A program made the position numbers and the translations under genes. Source: Scortum barcoo (Eukaryota; Chordata; Actinopteri; Centrarchiformes; Terapontidae). Taken from it: 64,000 nt of DNA. Positions 27,601 to 39,718 of this stretch are shown piece by piece (position 1 is the stretch's first letter; the number at the start of each line of letters is the position of its first letter). The notes beneath the pieces were generated by a model. That model was not told the DNA's origin and made no database searches. It was given only the letters and a program-made list of their open reading frames with translations. The DNA lies in contig CM041534.1 in the NCBI GenBank assembly GCA_023238725.1, positions 23,434,303 through 23,498,302 of the forward strand. Direction: 5' to 3'.

Positions 27601-30257
27601 GCACAACGTGTCCAATGGCTTTATTTCATTTCGGACCTTTGAGGCTATTTGTGAGGACAGTTGAACTTTGGTGCAAAATGAAGAGTGTGGAAAAAAGGTG
27701 AATCTCAGAGATGATTACTGTTGATGTTTGAGTTATTTCGGAGATGAAACCGCATTGCAGTGTCCCAGTATGAGGCCGTTTTTTTTGTGCTTGGTCATGG
27801 TGCCACAAGAAGAAGAAAAATAGATGGAAGAAAAGCTGAGCCAGGAGGCAAGGTATATTACCTGTAGAAGTGCTTTGGTGGCTTTTCCCATATAATGTAC
27901 AGCAGGTCTGGATAACTGAGTCTGTGATGAGGCTTCCCAAAGCAGAGTCACGCTGCTGAATAGTATTTTGTTTTTCCTCCTTTCGAACTCCCGTGGCAGC
28001 AGCAGCAACTTGGGATTATTTGAGACGTTGCATCAGAGCCAAGCAGCCACTTGTTATTTATTTTTTATTCATCTATTTCTCCATTAAACACACCAGCATC
28101 GTAGGTGAGGCTGATTAGAAGCTACGCAGATGAGTCAGACTTATGATAACTCATCCAAAATTTTTTGTTTACAATTAATTGCTACCATGGTTACGCCGCT
28201 TCCTTGTGTGTCTTTTTTTGAGGGTGGGAGGGGAAGCGGAGTTGACATCGTAATTATCCTGCATCGCTGATGACTCTTCAGGTGATTGTAAAATCATTAA
28301 GACGATGCTCCGGCAGATGTTTGTGTCTAATTGCCTTATTAGCAAAGAGGATGGAGAGGAGCTGTGGTTTGACGTTTGCATAAACATGCAGGGTGACTGA
28401 TTCTCGACCGACCGCCTTCAAAACAAGCGAGGAAGTAACTGTGCTAACACTGCGCTAGCACTAATTTGATAAAAGTTGCAGTAATTGTATGCATGTTTCA
28501 ATATCCCAACACCTGTTGAATACAGCCGACCACATTAGCACTGAGCTGCTTCGAGCATCTTTGGTAAATTGAGTACCGACTGTCATCAAAAAGTGTAAAT
28601 CCAACATAAACGACAGATTGAAACCAAAGACATGTTCCAGCCAGATGTTTTAAACCTGTAAATGCAAATGTGTTTTCAACTTGCATACATATTCTTTCAG
28701 ACTCCAGTATGCTCCACTCTTCAAACTTTCTACCTTCAAAAGTCTTTGTCCCTGCTCTGGATGGCCACACTCGAAGGTGAGTTGAAATGATGAAAAGATC
28801 TCTTTGTCTTTGTCATGTCTTTGTGTGCAATTGACTTCTGTATGTCTCTCTTTAAAGCCGTTCATAGAGTGGCACATGACAAGAGTTTCTAAAAAAAAAG
28901 AGAGCTTGAGAGAGAAGTTCAAACCTTGTGTACCACAGCAGCTCTGGGCAGTGCTGAATTTATCTACTGTATGCCTGGCTGCACATTAGAGCAACAAGTA
29001 GTGAGCAGCTTGTGTCTTTAGTCCTGCTTTATCTCATCTTATGACTGCAGTCTGTCCCACCCAGATTTGCCTGTAGCGCAGGATTTCTTATCTGGCTTGG
29101 GTGTGCTGTATATACTTACAGCTAATTGTCACTGATATTGTATAAAATAAGGATTTTATCTGTGTGCGCAAAGTTAATTTTTACCACATAACAAAGGGTT
29201 AGTGTTAGGACTGGTGTGCAGATTAGAGTAAGCAGTATTAGTTTGAGAGAGATAATATTCCTGCGCATGGCACATTGCACCGGTCAGTAAAGACATTTGG
29301 AAACACCAAAACGTCAAATGTCAAAAAGCAAACGCCGTCAGAAGGTCGTATCTGGAGGCAGAAGTCTTTTCCTAATCGAGGACTGCGCTCACAAATCATC
29401 TCTCCATCCACCGAGTGAAAGCCTGGTTGCCTGGCAGAGGTCATAGAGCAACATCTGCCTGGCCCGACCTGCCTCCTCTGCTCGCTACCATCCCCCCTCC
29501 CACCCAGCTCTGGATTAGAGACGGCCTAAGCCCCCCCCAGCTCTCCTCTGCATGGATTAACTCTTAGAGAAGCCGCACTGCTGTCACACATTAACCTGCA
29601 AATCACAAGTCTCTGGTGGGCAGAGCGGCCGTGACGAAGCTCCAGACGGGGCCGCCGGAGTCTGTTACAAACACGCCGTGAAGCTGTCGTCTGTTTTTTT
29701 TTTTTTGTGCAACATGTTGTTCAGAGCGAGCCAAGTTCAGAGGCAACCAAACGCTGAAACGTTGATCTATCAGACAGATCCCGAGGTTTGTCAAACACAA
29801 CGCAGGTATTATTTTAGCACCACATTCAGTGGAGCAGGCTCTGTTATCTGTGAAGATGTTTGCTGGGATGCAGAAATCTTGTTCCATCTCTGTGACTGTG
29901 ACAGTTTGCTGCATGTTGTTAATTTTCATTATTATTCATCCACTCAACCTGATGCATTAAAGGAATGACATTCAACAAAGGCTTTATCAAAGGAGCCTCC
30001 CCTCTGTGATGGAGACAGATATGGACACACACACACATTTATGCTTTGAAAACTAACAGATAGACAAAGAATACGCTCATACAACTGGAACTTGCCGGTA
30101 CAGTACGTGGACGAGCGTACAGATGCAGTCAGACTCCGCCGAGCACAAAACTGCGACTAATTTGAAGCTTCACCAAGAAGCCATGAATCATTCTGCCCGG
30201 CGAGACTGATCGACAGTATAGACCGAGCTCCCTGTAGACACTGGTAATATGAAAAAT

Positions 30258-30475
30258 GCACACACACACACACAGAGATGCAATCATTTGTTCCAATAAA
30301 ATCACACATATCATCCAGAGCTGAGGAGGAGGAAGAGGAGAAGGAAGGGGGGGACGACTGTATTCTTTGCAGCAGCAACAGTTGGCTGTCGACTGAGAGG
30401 GAAAGAGTTGCAGCACACACACATACACACACACACATGGGGACACACAACATGCATGTACACACACACACACGT
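30258..30475. repeat. (CA)n runs and purine-rich low-complexity tract
   Basis: CA dinucleotide runs lie at about 30258-30274, 30414-30437 and 30460-30473, with a GA-rich tract at about 30322-30350 between them. They lie just inside the intron of the doc2b-like gene. Confidence 0.8.
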
Positions 30476-30725
30476 CAGACGACAGGAGATAGAGAGAGAT
30501 GGACGGGGGAGCCGGGAAAAGAAAAGGTGATAGATAAAGGCACAAAGCCACACGGCTGGAGGGATGCCTGGCAACCGGTGGCAAAAAATGGAGATGCAGT
30601 AATAAGAGAAAGGGAGAGGGAGAGGAAAAAAGAAAACTAAAAGGGATAGACGCAGACGTGTGGACATGTTGGAAAACACGGTGGTGATTGGGAGGATGGA
30701 GGCGACGAGATGGGAAATCACTCAC

Positions 30726-31064
30726 TGGAGTCATCTGAGTCGTAGCCCTCCACGTCGGGCTCCTCGTCCCTCCTGGTGGCCTGCGTGGAGGCGGAGGCTC
30801 CGGCACAAGCCCGGTCTGGTTTATCCTCATTGGGGCGGTCACTTTCGGTGGCAGCGGCGGAGGCGGCCGAGGAGGTGGAGAGGGCAGAGCTCGGGGGCCC
30901 GGCGTGGCCCACCTGGTGGGGCGCTTGGCAGGGGGGAGGCCCCGCGGGTAACGGGGGAAGTAGTCAGAGATCTGCTTGATGGGCTGGATGGGGCCAGGGC
31001 ACACGTCAATGGCCATGTGCTCCTGGATGCTGATGGTGGGTTTCTCGCCTTTGCGTTGTGTCAT
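30726..31064 (-). CDS. doc2b: doc2b-like protein, first coding exon (frameshifted in this sequence)
   Basis: Double C2-like domain proteins are calcium sensors for vesicle exocytosis at synapses and in endocrine cells; their N-terminus binds Munc13. The exon starts MTQRKGEKPTISIQEHM, followed by DVCPGPIQPIKQISDYFPR, matching the Munc13-interacting region of DOC2B (residues about 10-38). The exon ends EEPDVEGYDSDDS before donor 'gtgagtg' (30720-30725 side), as in DOC2 proteins just before C2A. The start and end lie in different frames. One missing base fits: the C6 run at 30931-30936 (minus strand) would restore the frame if it were C7, and exon length plus one also gives the expected phase 1. 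The region between is Pro/Ala/Ser-rich and not conserved. C2A and C2B exons are not in the window. DOC2A or another paralogue is less likely given the GEKxTISIQEHMAID wording. Confidence 0.85.
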
Positions 31065-31085
31065 GCATGCGGTCCAGCCCGGAGC
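31065..31085 (-). other. possible 5' UTR part of the doc2b first coding exon
   Basis: On the minus strand a long pyrimidine tract (about 31130-31092) leads to 'gggagtag' at 31086, a plausible splice acceptor 21 bp before the ATG. If used, an upstream non-coding exon exists. Otherwise this is continuous 5' UTR. Confidence 0.3.
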
Positions 31086-31562
31086 CTACTCCCAAAACCA
31101 AAAAAAGAAAAGAGAAAAGAAAAAAAAAGATAAACAGAACCCACCCTCCTCCTCCCCCTCCTCCTCCTCTGCTTCTTCCTCTTGCCTCCCTGGAACAGGT
31201 GGGTGTAGTCCTGGGTGGGTGCTGATGGGCGGACAGGTCCAGGTGATCTGTGGATGTCACCACTCGGGTCTACATGGAGATCTGGAGGCTGCTGCGTCTT
31301 CTGTCCTCAGACCATGCTGTCTGACAGCCTCACACACTCCACTACCTTACCCTCTCTCTCTCTCTCTCTCTCTCTCTGCTCATCCGATACCCCCCACACT
31401 CTGCCCACGTCTGCACTCGCCTATCTGAGAGAGGAGAGAGAGCAGAGTGGTGTTTGTGTGAGGGAGCGCGAGGCAGAGGGAAGGGATTAGTGGAGGAAGG
31501 AGGGAGGGATCAGCTGATGTCACTGCCTAGCAACCGAGCGGTAAACAGGAACCGTCGGCCGA
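31086..31562 (-). promoter_or_regulatory. probable upstream regulatory/5' region of doc2b
   Basis: The stretch is GC- and purine/pyrimidine-rich and lies directly upstream of the doc2b start. It includes CCTCCTCCTCC tracts (31143-31170), a (CT)n microsatellite (31352-31377), a GAGAGG-rich block, and 'tgatgtca' (ATF/CRE-like) next to 'cctagcaacc' (RFX half-site-like) at about 31514-31535. No TATA box was seen. The transcription start is unknown; this call rests on position and composition. Confidence 0.35.
31352..31377. repeat. (CT)n microsatellite
   Basis: Thirteen uninterrupted CT units, 290 bp upstream of the doc2b start codon. GA/CT tracts of this kind are frequent in vertebrate promoters. 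Confidence 0.95.
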
Positions 31563-33374
31563 GGTGCTTAATTATGATATTAACCCCATCCATCTGTCAG
31601 TGGGAGGGAAGATCCAGAGCGCCGCGCCAGACTGGAGCGCATGTGTGTGTGTGTCCTTGACTGTGTGTGTGTGGTGCTATGATAACCTGGACAATGAGCC
31701 ATGCATTGATTTGTGTTTGCGATTCACCTCCACGAACACGTTTCCGCTGCAAACACTCGTTCAGTTTCCTCACATGCTCAAGTGTTTCCTGAAGCCGCTC
31801 GGTGTGTTTGTAAAAGTTAAAGACAGTCTGTGTAAAGGGGGCCACCTGAGGCAGTACTCGTCCTCCGGCCACAAAATGTCTAAAGCTGCCCCTGCCTCTT
31901 TTTTCACTCCCTTTGTGCAATATTTAACACACAAATCTTCATTAATTCACACATTGATCTGTTTAAATGACCTATTTCTGCCTCCCCATGTACCAATTAC
32001 TTGCCCTGATGTTGTCACACGTTTCTTAATAGCTTACCATCTGTTGTAAATTTTTGTGGGGGAGTGGCAGCAGTGTAAATCTGCACACTTTCACACTTGT
32101 ATAATACTCGTGTTGTCACATTCCCTCACTCGCTGCTCATAAAGTCTAATTCACCCTGCGTGTGTCGCGATTAACTGCGGCGTCTCGTTAAAGCTGCACT
32201 ACAGGTGAGACCTTCGCATAAAATTACATCACCTCCGTTGCACGCCGCAAACCACAAGCAGTCATCCTCGGCTGTAAGTTGGAGAAGCCGAAGATGCAAA
32301 TTCAGCTTTCGACTCTAAATCCTGAGAGTCGATTATTTACATCCACAACATGTCAAACACACTCAAAGCTTTCCACGCCGCTCACGTTACATAACAAAGA
32401 GTCTGCAGTCTCTCAGGAGAGGCTGCAGATTTACCAGGAACTCTAACCTCTGCAGCTGCTCTGTCATCTCTTCATCCATTCACACACACACACACAGCGA
32501 TCATGAACACAGTCTACAGATGATGCAGCTCCCTCTTGTGTTAACTGTCGGCAACAAGTTGAAGCTTTTTGGAGCTGAAATTCAAAGTCTTGCAAATATA
32601 CTTTTTTTTTTTTATTAGTTTCATAAGAAAATTTGACACAGGATGAAGACATTAGATGAAGCTTTTAGGTGTTTAAATGAGCAACATCGATGCTGTGAAA
32701 AAGAGATTTTACCTCCAGAAACTTTTTTTGAACAGGTGACCACAATCATGTCCTCCCACACTACAAAGCCCCCCACAGGAGCCACGCTGAGGATTTCCTG
32801 CCCGAACGCCAGGTCCAGCAGGACCATTTAATTCTGTCTTGATGGATCGAGAAGTCCCTGTCAAAGCCAAAGTCTTAAATTAAACAGCGTTTGTTCCTTG
32901 GACACAGTTACAGGAAATGAATCATTATCAGTCAGATAAGGTAATGAAGTGTTGTTTTGCCAGAAAAGAAAATGTTTATTGCGTCTATCAAACAAGAGAA
33001 CTTCTGCTTTCCCTAAAATTTCATTACGGGCAAAGGTTTTATTGTGAGATTAAGGGCACACACACACATACTCACACACACTGTGGGCTTAAGAGGGAAA
33101 CAATAAAACCATGATTGTCTGTGAATAATGCTTTGAGAGATAGTGGTGTGGGACTCTGGGGTATTTAAAGTAGCCCTCTCTCGATGCCCAGCCACTCAGA
33201 GGCAATTATCTCCGATAAGCAGCGAGACAAGTCAACAGTAAACACGAGCGGGGCGCCAGGTAACCCTTTCTACAAACACACAGAGGCCAAAGTATCCCCG
33301 GGAGTCAGCTGCCCAACAAATAACATCAGAGCTGCGACAGTTTGGAGGATTTGAATGAAGACAGAAACCACATT
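31563..33374. other. intergenic sequence, no gene recognised
   Basis: Open frames here (up to about 160 codons) have no recognisable domain. Short (TG)n/(CA)n runs lie at about 31640-31670, 32480-32496 and 33057-33082. The block separates the doc2b 5' region from the Tc1 insertion. Confidence 0.4.
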
Positions 33375-33376
33375 TA

Positions 33377-33590
33377 CAGTCATGTGAAAAAATTAGGACA
33401 CCCCATTAAATAGTCAACGCTTTATTAAAAAATGTTCACATAACAATGTCCAAGTCTTGTTTTTATTTATTTCTGGAAAAGAAAGTGATTTAATTGTAAT
33501 TAAACAACATAAATTAACATATTTTTACTCATCAAACAAAAGATATGAACAACAATGTGTATTTTAATGGAGGAAAAAATTAGGACACCC
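33377..33590 (+). repeat. left inverted terminal repeat of the Tc1 element
   Basis: About 214 bp. The outer direct repeat begins at 33377 and the inner copy ('ggaggaaaaaattaggacac') lies at about 33570-33590. These are the likely transposase binding sites, by analogy with other IR/DR Tc1 elements. It differs from the right repeat at about seven positions, including two single-base indels. Confidence 0.92.
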
Positions 33591-33756
33591 CCACATATTT
33601 TCCCACTTAAAATGGCTATAATCACACACAGGTGTATCAGATCAGGTGCACATGATCAGAACATCGTTACCCAGCATTTTGAAGGAGGCTTGCCCTATTT
33701 AAAGCTCAGACATTTAGTTTGGTGTGCTCCTGTCTGTTGAGGTGAGAGTGAGCACC

Positions 33757-34786
33757 ATGGTGAGATCAAAAGAGCTGTCTGAGGCCCTCAGAAAAAAGAT
33801 TGTGGCTTCTTATGAGTCTGGTAAGGGATTTAAAAAGATATCAAAACAATTTGACATCAGCCATTCCACCATCCGGAAAATTGTTTACAAGTGGAGGACA
33901 TTAAAAACAACTGCCACCATGCCCAGGTCTGGCCCGTCCAAGCAAGGTCACCCCCAGAGCAGACTGCAAGATGCTAAAAGAAGTCATCAAAAGTCCTAAA
34001 ATATCATCACCACGGGACCTACAGCAGGCTCTCGCTACTGTCGATGTGAAAGTGCATGACTCTACTATCAGAAAGAGACTACACAAGTTTGACTTTCATG
34101 GGAGGTGTGCAAGGAGGAAACCTTTGCTCTCTAAAAAGAACATTAAGGCCAGACTGAAGTTTGCCAGAGAGAACATAGACAAAGACCAGGTCTTCTGGAA
34201 TAATGTTCTTTGGACAGATGAGTCTAAAGTTGAATTATTTGGACACCAGAACAGAAGACATGTTTGGCGTAAACCAAATACAGCATTCCAGGGAAAGAAC
34301 CTCATACCAACTGTGAAGCATGGAGGTGGAAGTGTCATGGTTTGGGGATGCTTTGCTGCAGCAGGACCTGGCCAGCTCACCATCATTGAATCCACCATGA
34401 ATTCTACTGTGTATCAGAGGGTGCTTGAGGAACATTGTGAAACCATCTGTAAAAAAAATTAAAGCTGAAGCGGTAACTGGACACTGCAACATGACAATGA
34501 CCCAAAACATACCAGTAAATCCACCAAGGACTGGCTGAAAACTAAGAAGTGGAGAGTCCTGGAATGGCCCAGTCAAAGCCCGGATCTTAATCCCATTGAG
34601 ATGCTGTGGGGTGACTTGAAATGGGCTGTGCATGCAAGAAAACCCTCAAACATCTCACAGCTGAAAGAAATCTGCATTGAGGAGTCGGGCAAACTTTCCT
34701 CAGATCGATGTCAGAGACTGGTAGATGGCTACAAGAAGCATCTCACTGAAGTTTTTTCAGCCAAAGGGCGTAACACTAGTTGTTAG
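33757..34786 (+). pseudogene. Tc1-family transposase, frameshifted
   Basis: The enzyme would bind the terminal repeats and cut and paste the element into TA sites. The start at 33757 (context 'agcaccatgg') opens a paired-type helix-turn-helix region (MVRSKELSEALRKKIVASYE, then SHSTIRKIVYKWR). An extra C in 'ggcccg' (33933-33935) breaks the frame inside the GRPS-like hinge. The second frame carries the second HTH and the catalytic domain: first Asp in LWTDESK (34217), second Asp in QHDND (34493), Glu in NPIEMLW (34598). The last two are 34 residues apart, which is the DD34E signature. A further pair of compensating indels around the A8 run (34451-34458) and about 34480 puts stop codons before the second Asp. 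Length without breaks would be about 340 residues, normal for Tc1. This copy cannot make active enzyme. Confidence 0.93.
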
Positions 34787-34792
34787 GGGGTA

Positions 34793-35006
34793 GGGTGTCC
34801 TAATTTTTTCCTCCATTAAAATACGCATTTTTCTTCATATCTTCTTGTTTGATGAGTGAAAATATGTTAATTTATGTTGTTTAGTTACAATTAAATCACT
34901 TTCTTTTCCAGAAATAAATAAAAACAAGATTGGACATTGTTATGTGAACATTTTTTAATAAAGCGTTGACTATTTAATGGGGTGTCCTAATTTTTTCACA
35001 TGACTG
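34793..35006 (-). repeat. right inverted terminal repeat of the Tc1 element
   Basis: Reverse complement of 33377-33590 at about 97% identity by eye. It starts 7 bp after the transposase stop codon. Confidence 0.92.
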
Positions 35007-35304
35007 TAGATTCACCTTTGGCAATTTTGTATGTGAGTATTTTCATCCGGCATCAAAGTGAGTTTGTCTTCAGTTTAGTTTTAAACTCAATGTACTACTT
35101 CCTTTCCTGATACTTCACAAAGAGGAGACAAAAGATTTGATGACATGCTCGACTACAAATCATCTCATCTGTACGACATGTTGTGTAACGCCGTCTAAAG
35201 GTGTTTAAACCTGCTCCAGATGAGAAAAAAAAGTCATTACATCTTCATTCCAGGAAATCCCCTGTGTTTCATGTGTGATTGTCTGTGAAGAATCTCCAGG
35301 TCAC

Positions 35305-35400
35305 AGTGATTGAAAGTCAGCTACTTGAAGTTCTTGAGGACGTTTCACCTCTCATCCAAGAGGCTTCTTCGGACCTGAAGGAGAGATTCGTGTGTAATTT
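35305..35400. repeat. interspersed repeat fragment ('gacgtttcacctctcatcca' type)
   Basis: The phrase 'ttgaggacgtttcacctctcatccaagaggcttcttcggacc' resembles a highly abundant teleost interspersed repeat. Its class was not determined from this short piece. Confidence 0.4.
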
Positions 35401-38400
35401 GTAACCTCGATTGCAATGAATCCTGCCGATCGGTGCAAAGAAATAAACCTCTGCACGTCAGGAGAGTCGCTGTAAAAAGTGGCTGTGATTGGTGGATTGT
35501 CTGTTGTAGAAAGTTAGATGAATGCCTGCTTTGAGAGAGGGAGCCTCAGGTGCAGTAAAACACTTTTTCTTGAGTCTTGTGGCGTGTTTAGATATTCTGA
35601 TGCTGTGCTGTCCTTCGCTTCCTCTCTGTACTTGATATTACTTAGCAAAGTGGCTAATTAACAAATGGGAGGAGAGGTCCAAAGTTTGGAAGATAGCTTT
35701 AAAATTTCAGTAAAAGGCACATTATTCAACAATAAATGAAGCTGTTAACTGTATGTGGTATTTTTATCTGAGTATGTGATCATGAGGTGAGTTATGTCTT
35801 TATGACGGCCTTGTCCAAAGATTTGAGCGACTTTCCGACCACAGATGTGTGTGTGTGTGTTTTAAAAAAAGCTCCATAAAGCCTCCAGTGTCCTTTAAAA
35901 AGAGTCGCAGTCCCCCCGCAGTGACTCATTGATAGTTCACTCATGTAGACAACCAGACCGGTCTCCCCCAACAGGAAATTAATGTGCTCGGGGTCCAGAG
36001 GCTTCAATTTAAAACACCTCAGACATGAATACCCTGCTCGTTAAAAATGGCACCCCGGGCAGATCGTTCGTACTCTGTTTCTGTCAGGTGACCACGTTTT
36101 CTGTGACTAATGATGCACAACAAACCTTTTCATTCTGGATACTGAAGGCATGTCATCCTCTTATTGGACGTGTTGAGTGACAGAAAATAATGTCTGTGTA
36201 GCTTTGTTAGAGATAAATAAGTGTTCAAATTTATGTAAAGAAGCAGATTTCCATTTATATTCACATGTCAGTATTTCCAGTAATAATCTGAGATAATGAG
36301 TGTGTAGAAGATTTTACAAACAGAATACTTCAAGTTCAAGTTCAAGCAATCCTGATTACATGACAGTAAGTAAGTTTTGATAAAGGAGAATCCACTAAAA
36401 AAGTGTAGATTTTGCAGAAAACACATTGGATTAACAAAACACACCCACTTTTTTTTCTTCTACCCTTCAAGTTGAAGTCACAAGAAAAAGAAAATCACTA
36501 ACATAGTCCAATACACACTCCGCTTTCTTGGCTTTATGATCGTATTAAACTTGCATTTTTACATTTGCATGTAAAAAAAAGTGCATGTATGTTAATCCAG
36601 CTAAACTAAAAGATGATCTAAGAGGGACAGAAAAACGAAACATGCATCACCCAGTTTGTAGTTACTCTCCTCTCGTGTGCATTTTAGTCAAAGTAACAAC
36701 ACGAAATTACCAAATGGGGGAAAAAATCCACTTGTGCCCAACAAAATTACCGCGTTGGCAGTCTGAGGTCACTGCGCTCGCTCTGCAGAAAAAATAGACC
36801 CTTATTTTGTTAATGTGGCAAAGTGCATCCGTGTCCAACTCCAAGAGGCATTTTGGGCAATCAGATTATCAGCCTGTGCTCACTTTATACCTGCATTTGT
36901 ACGAACCGAACAACTCAAGCAGCCGTGTTAAAGGTTAGCACGGATGTGTTTAAAAACGTTGGTTTGTCGTTAATTTTACTGTTTTTTTATTTACATTTTA
37001 ATTCTTTTCATTTCTTGTGTGCATTAGTTTTAGTGCTTCAATTTGTCTGTACAGCTCTTTGAATTGCTCTCATCTGTGTTAAAGGTGCCATAAAATAAAG
37101 TTTGATTCATCGTTGTCCTATTTTGACTTCATTTTCATACTGTCACCGTCTTTATCACCGTATTTTAATGAGTATCTTATCATACCTGAGAAAATTGCTG
37201 GTATGTTTTAGATGATTTCAGAGTGTTCGTCTCGGGCACATCGTGAAACTTCTTGTATGTAGGACAAAAAAACAAGAAGAAGACTTTTTTAATAGTTTGT
37301 CTTTATGCAATGATTTTGGTCAAATTAAATGAATAATTCACCACTCCTGCAGACTTCTCTGTTCTGTGGTGCCATCAATTTTAATTGTGAGCTCATTTTC
37401 AGTGTTATATTCGATAGAGCTCCTCCTCTGTCGGGTCTGTTGAAGGAGCCGCCGCCACGTTTTTACCAGCTGTGTCCGTCATCGTTAACTTCTGAGAGAG
37501 AAGGAAACGTGCTTTGGACCGTCTTAACTCCGACTTCCCTTCTGCTAAATAACAGTCACCTCACAACGCTGAGGCCTAAAGCGAGTCTTTGTCAGCGGCG
37601 TTGTTATTCAGAGCAGGAGCGTAAATGAAAAAAAGGATAAACAGTCTCTTCCAAATTGCATGCCATGTCTGGAGAAATCAGATTAATGGTCTCTTAACAA
37701 GCGCTCCGAGGAGGCTCCGCCACTCCCGTCACCCAGGAATTCAGCGCAAATGAGGGAGTCAAGGGTAAGAGTGACCTTTTCAAATATGCTTGTTCATAAT
37801 GGCCGACACCCACGCCTGAAATTCAGCCCTTAATTTGGCTGCACGCGATTTCCAGCATAAACACAAAATGAAGAAACTTCTCTCACACGTCTCACAAATG
37901 TTGAGTTTCAGCTCCGGGGAAGGACTGCTTTAAAGACAGAAACAGCAAATTAAAACAAGCAGCGAGACAAATTTCTCTCCTGATTCAAAGAAAATGTGCA
38001 AACAGTTATTAGCGTGAATCAAACTGCACATTGTGCACACAGCTAAAAAAACGGTGGGGAGTTAAAATCAAAGTTTTTGGGGGTTTCTTCTCTTTGCAGA
38101 TGTTCACAACATTTCAGTCTCCTTGGATGCAGTCAAATTTATATTGAGCATTGAAGGACAGAGTTTGAAAAGTGAATAAATTGGTGCTCAGACTCACCAA
38201 AAGGCTTTCAGGGCCAATAAAGACAAACTGTGTCCTTCCTGAGGCTGAATGACGGAGAAGAAACTGGACCTGCGTCATCTTACGTCTCATTTAGGAAGTT
38301 AAGCATTCATCAAAACCAAAATGTTCGACTGTCTGTGTGGATTTTACCAGAATGAATGAGGAAAGACAGCAAATCCATTTATTCTCTGTTCAAATTAAAC

Positions 38401-38714
38401 TGAGTGTCTCTGCACCACAAACAGCTGATTCATCTGTGTCAGGTCGCGGCTGCAGACATTTACATTCAGTACATTTAAGAGAGGACGGAAAAGAAACTCA
38501 GCACACAGCGAATCTGCAGCACGTCCATCTGTCTGCTAACCCTGCCCTCTGCTGGTCACAGCACAGAGACTCTCTGCTATCCTCTGCAGATAAATTCAGT
38601 TTTAGGGGATGATTTTGTGAATGTGTGACCTGCGACAGCACACTCTGATCCTGCAAAAAAATAAAAAATAAATAAATAAAATAAATGAATAAACAAAACA
38701 TCAGAGACTAATTG

Positions 38715-39050
38715 ATCATGGCACCATCACGAAAATTTTGCACCTTAATATTTTTGCACATCTACCACCAGCACTGTTACCTACATACTATTATATATAT
38801 CTGTTATTTAGTTGTAAAATTGACATTTTAGTTGTATAATTTATATTTTAGGTCCGTATTTTATTGTATTACTCTAGTACTATTATTTATTTTTTAATTT
38901 TTTATCTATTTTATGCTTGAGTGGATTCTTGAAAATAGTTTTGAGCATTGCTTTTTGGAGCCTGAGATTTAAGAAATTCTTGACAACACTTCCGGCGGTT
39001 CCTGATGAAGGAAACCTGAAAGCTTGAAACACCAAATATGCCTTTTTTTG
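38715..39050. repeat. probable LINE 3' UTR-like remnants
   Basis: AT-rich sequence with 'ttgcaccttaatatttttgc' and 'tattttattgtatta' resembles degenerate 3' UTRs of CR1-group LINEs seen elsewhere in the window. It is followed by 'tgatgaaggaaacctgaaag', a phrase also common in fish repeats. Weak evidence. Confidence 0.3.
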
Positions 39051-39477
39051 AGTAACTCTACTTCTATATGAAGCATCAGTGGGTTTCCTGTTTATAGATG
39101 TGGAGATTTACACCTTTTTCATCCATAAAAGATCTTAAAGATCCTTGAATAGGTCAGATGAGGTATCATGTATGAAACACTGTATGTACGGTCAGTGGCT
39201 ATTTTAATCAAATCAGATTTATAATACAACATCTCAGCCATTTAAATCCATCTTAAAGATAATAATTCAATTGATGTAATTTAACTAAATGTTTATTTTT
39301 GACATTATAGTTTGCAGTGGTTCTCGTCTTATTGATGATGTTTCAGGGTTAATTGTACCTTTGACTTGTCAAAGCAAGACTTTAATAATCGGTTTTATTA
39401 TTATTAGCACGGGTGTTACAGTGCAGACTATATGCTGTCATGCAAAGTAGAGTGACGAACTGCAACCAGCAGACAGC

Positions 39478-39620
39478 AAATTTACTCAAGTACGGTTTTT
39501 AAGTACAGTTTTCATGTGCTTGTATTTTACTTAAGTTCTTTTATTTAAGTAGGATTTTGAATGAAAGTATTTCCACACTGCTGTATTGGTGCTTTTACTT
39601 TAATACTTCTCCCACCACTG
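39478..39620. mobile_element. hAT-like MITE remnant
   Basis: Contains 'tttactcaagtac', 'tttacttaagt' and a terminus 'cttctcccaccactg' ending at 39620, matching by eye the abundant teleost hAT-type MITE whose ends read CAGnGGTGG. The left end is degraded. Confidence 0.5.
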
Positions 39621-39694
39621 CAGACTAACCACCTTTAAACTGAGACGAGCAGGTTTCCACTCAGGGGATTTTCCCAAAGCTGAATTTGTGGACC

Positions 39695-39718
39695 TTTTTT
39701 CTTTCTTTCTTTCTTTCT
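39695..39718. repeat. (TTTC)n microsatellite
   Basis: A short run of CTTT units after a T tract. Confidence 0.8.

Larger units (their letters stand above)
16286..30725. other. long non-coding stretch, probably doc2b intron 1 or flank
   Basis: No protein domain or RNA gene was recognised in 14.4 kb on either strand. C2-domain exons of the doc2b-like gene were looked for on the minus strand and not found. Minor features are a hAT-like fragment at 18513, an A10T8 block at 20914-20931, and short (TG)n and (CA)n runs at 27115-27129 and 30026-30037. That it lies inside an intron is inferred from the first exon's donor pointing this way. Confidence 0.4.
33377..35006 (+). mobile_element. Tc1-family DNA transposon, 1630 bp
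   Basis: The element has inverted termini starting 'cagtcatgtgaaaaaattag' and is flanked on both sides by TA (33375-33376 and 35007-35008), the Tc1/mariner target duplication. Each ~214-bp inverted repeat holds an outer and an inner 'aaaaaattaggacaccc' motif, an IR/DR layout like that of fish Tc1 elements. Between them lies one transposase gene in the plus orientation. Complete ends and high repeat identity indicate a fairly recent insertion. The subfamily was not named because no library was available. Confidence 0.97.

Noticed and set aside
29430..29470. Minus-strand reading containing LLYD, as in the DOC2 C2A domain
   Set aside because: Only four residues match; the flanking residues and splice signals do not fit a C2A exon.
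30129..30725. Continuation of the doc2b exon's starting frame as a 311-codon protein
   Set aside because: Past 30726 the frame crosses a good splice donor and becomes low-complexity and CA-repeat-derived sequence; homology supports stopping at the donor.
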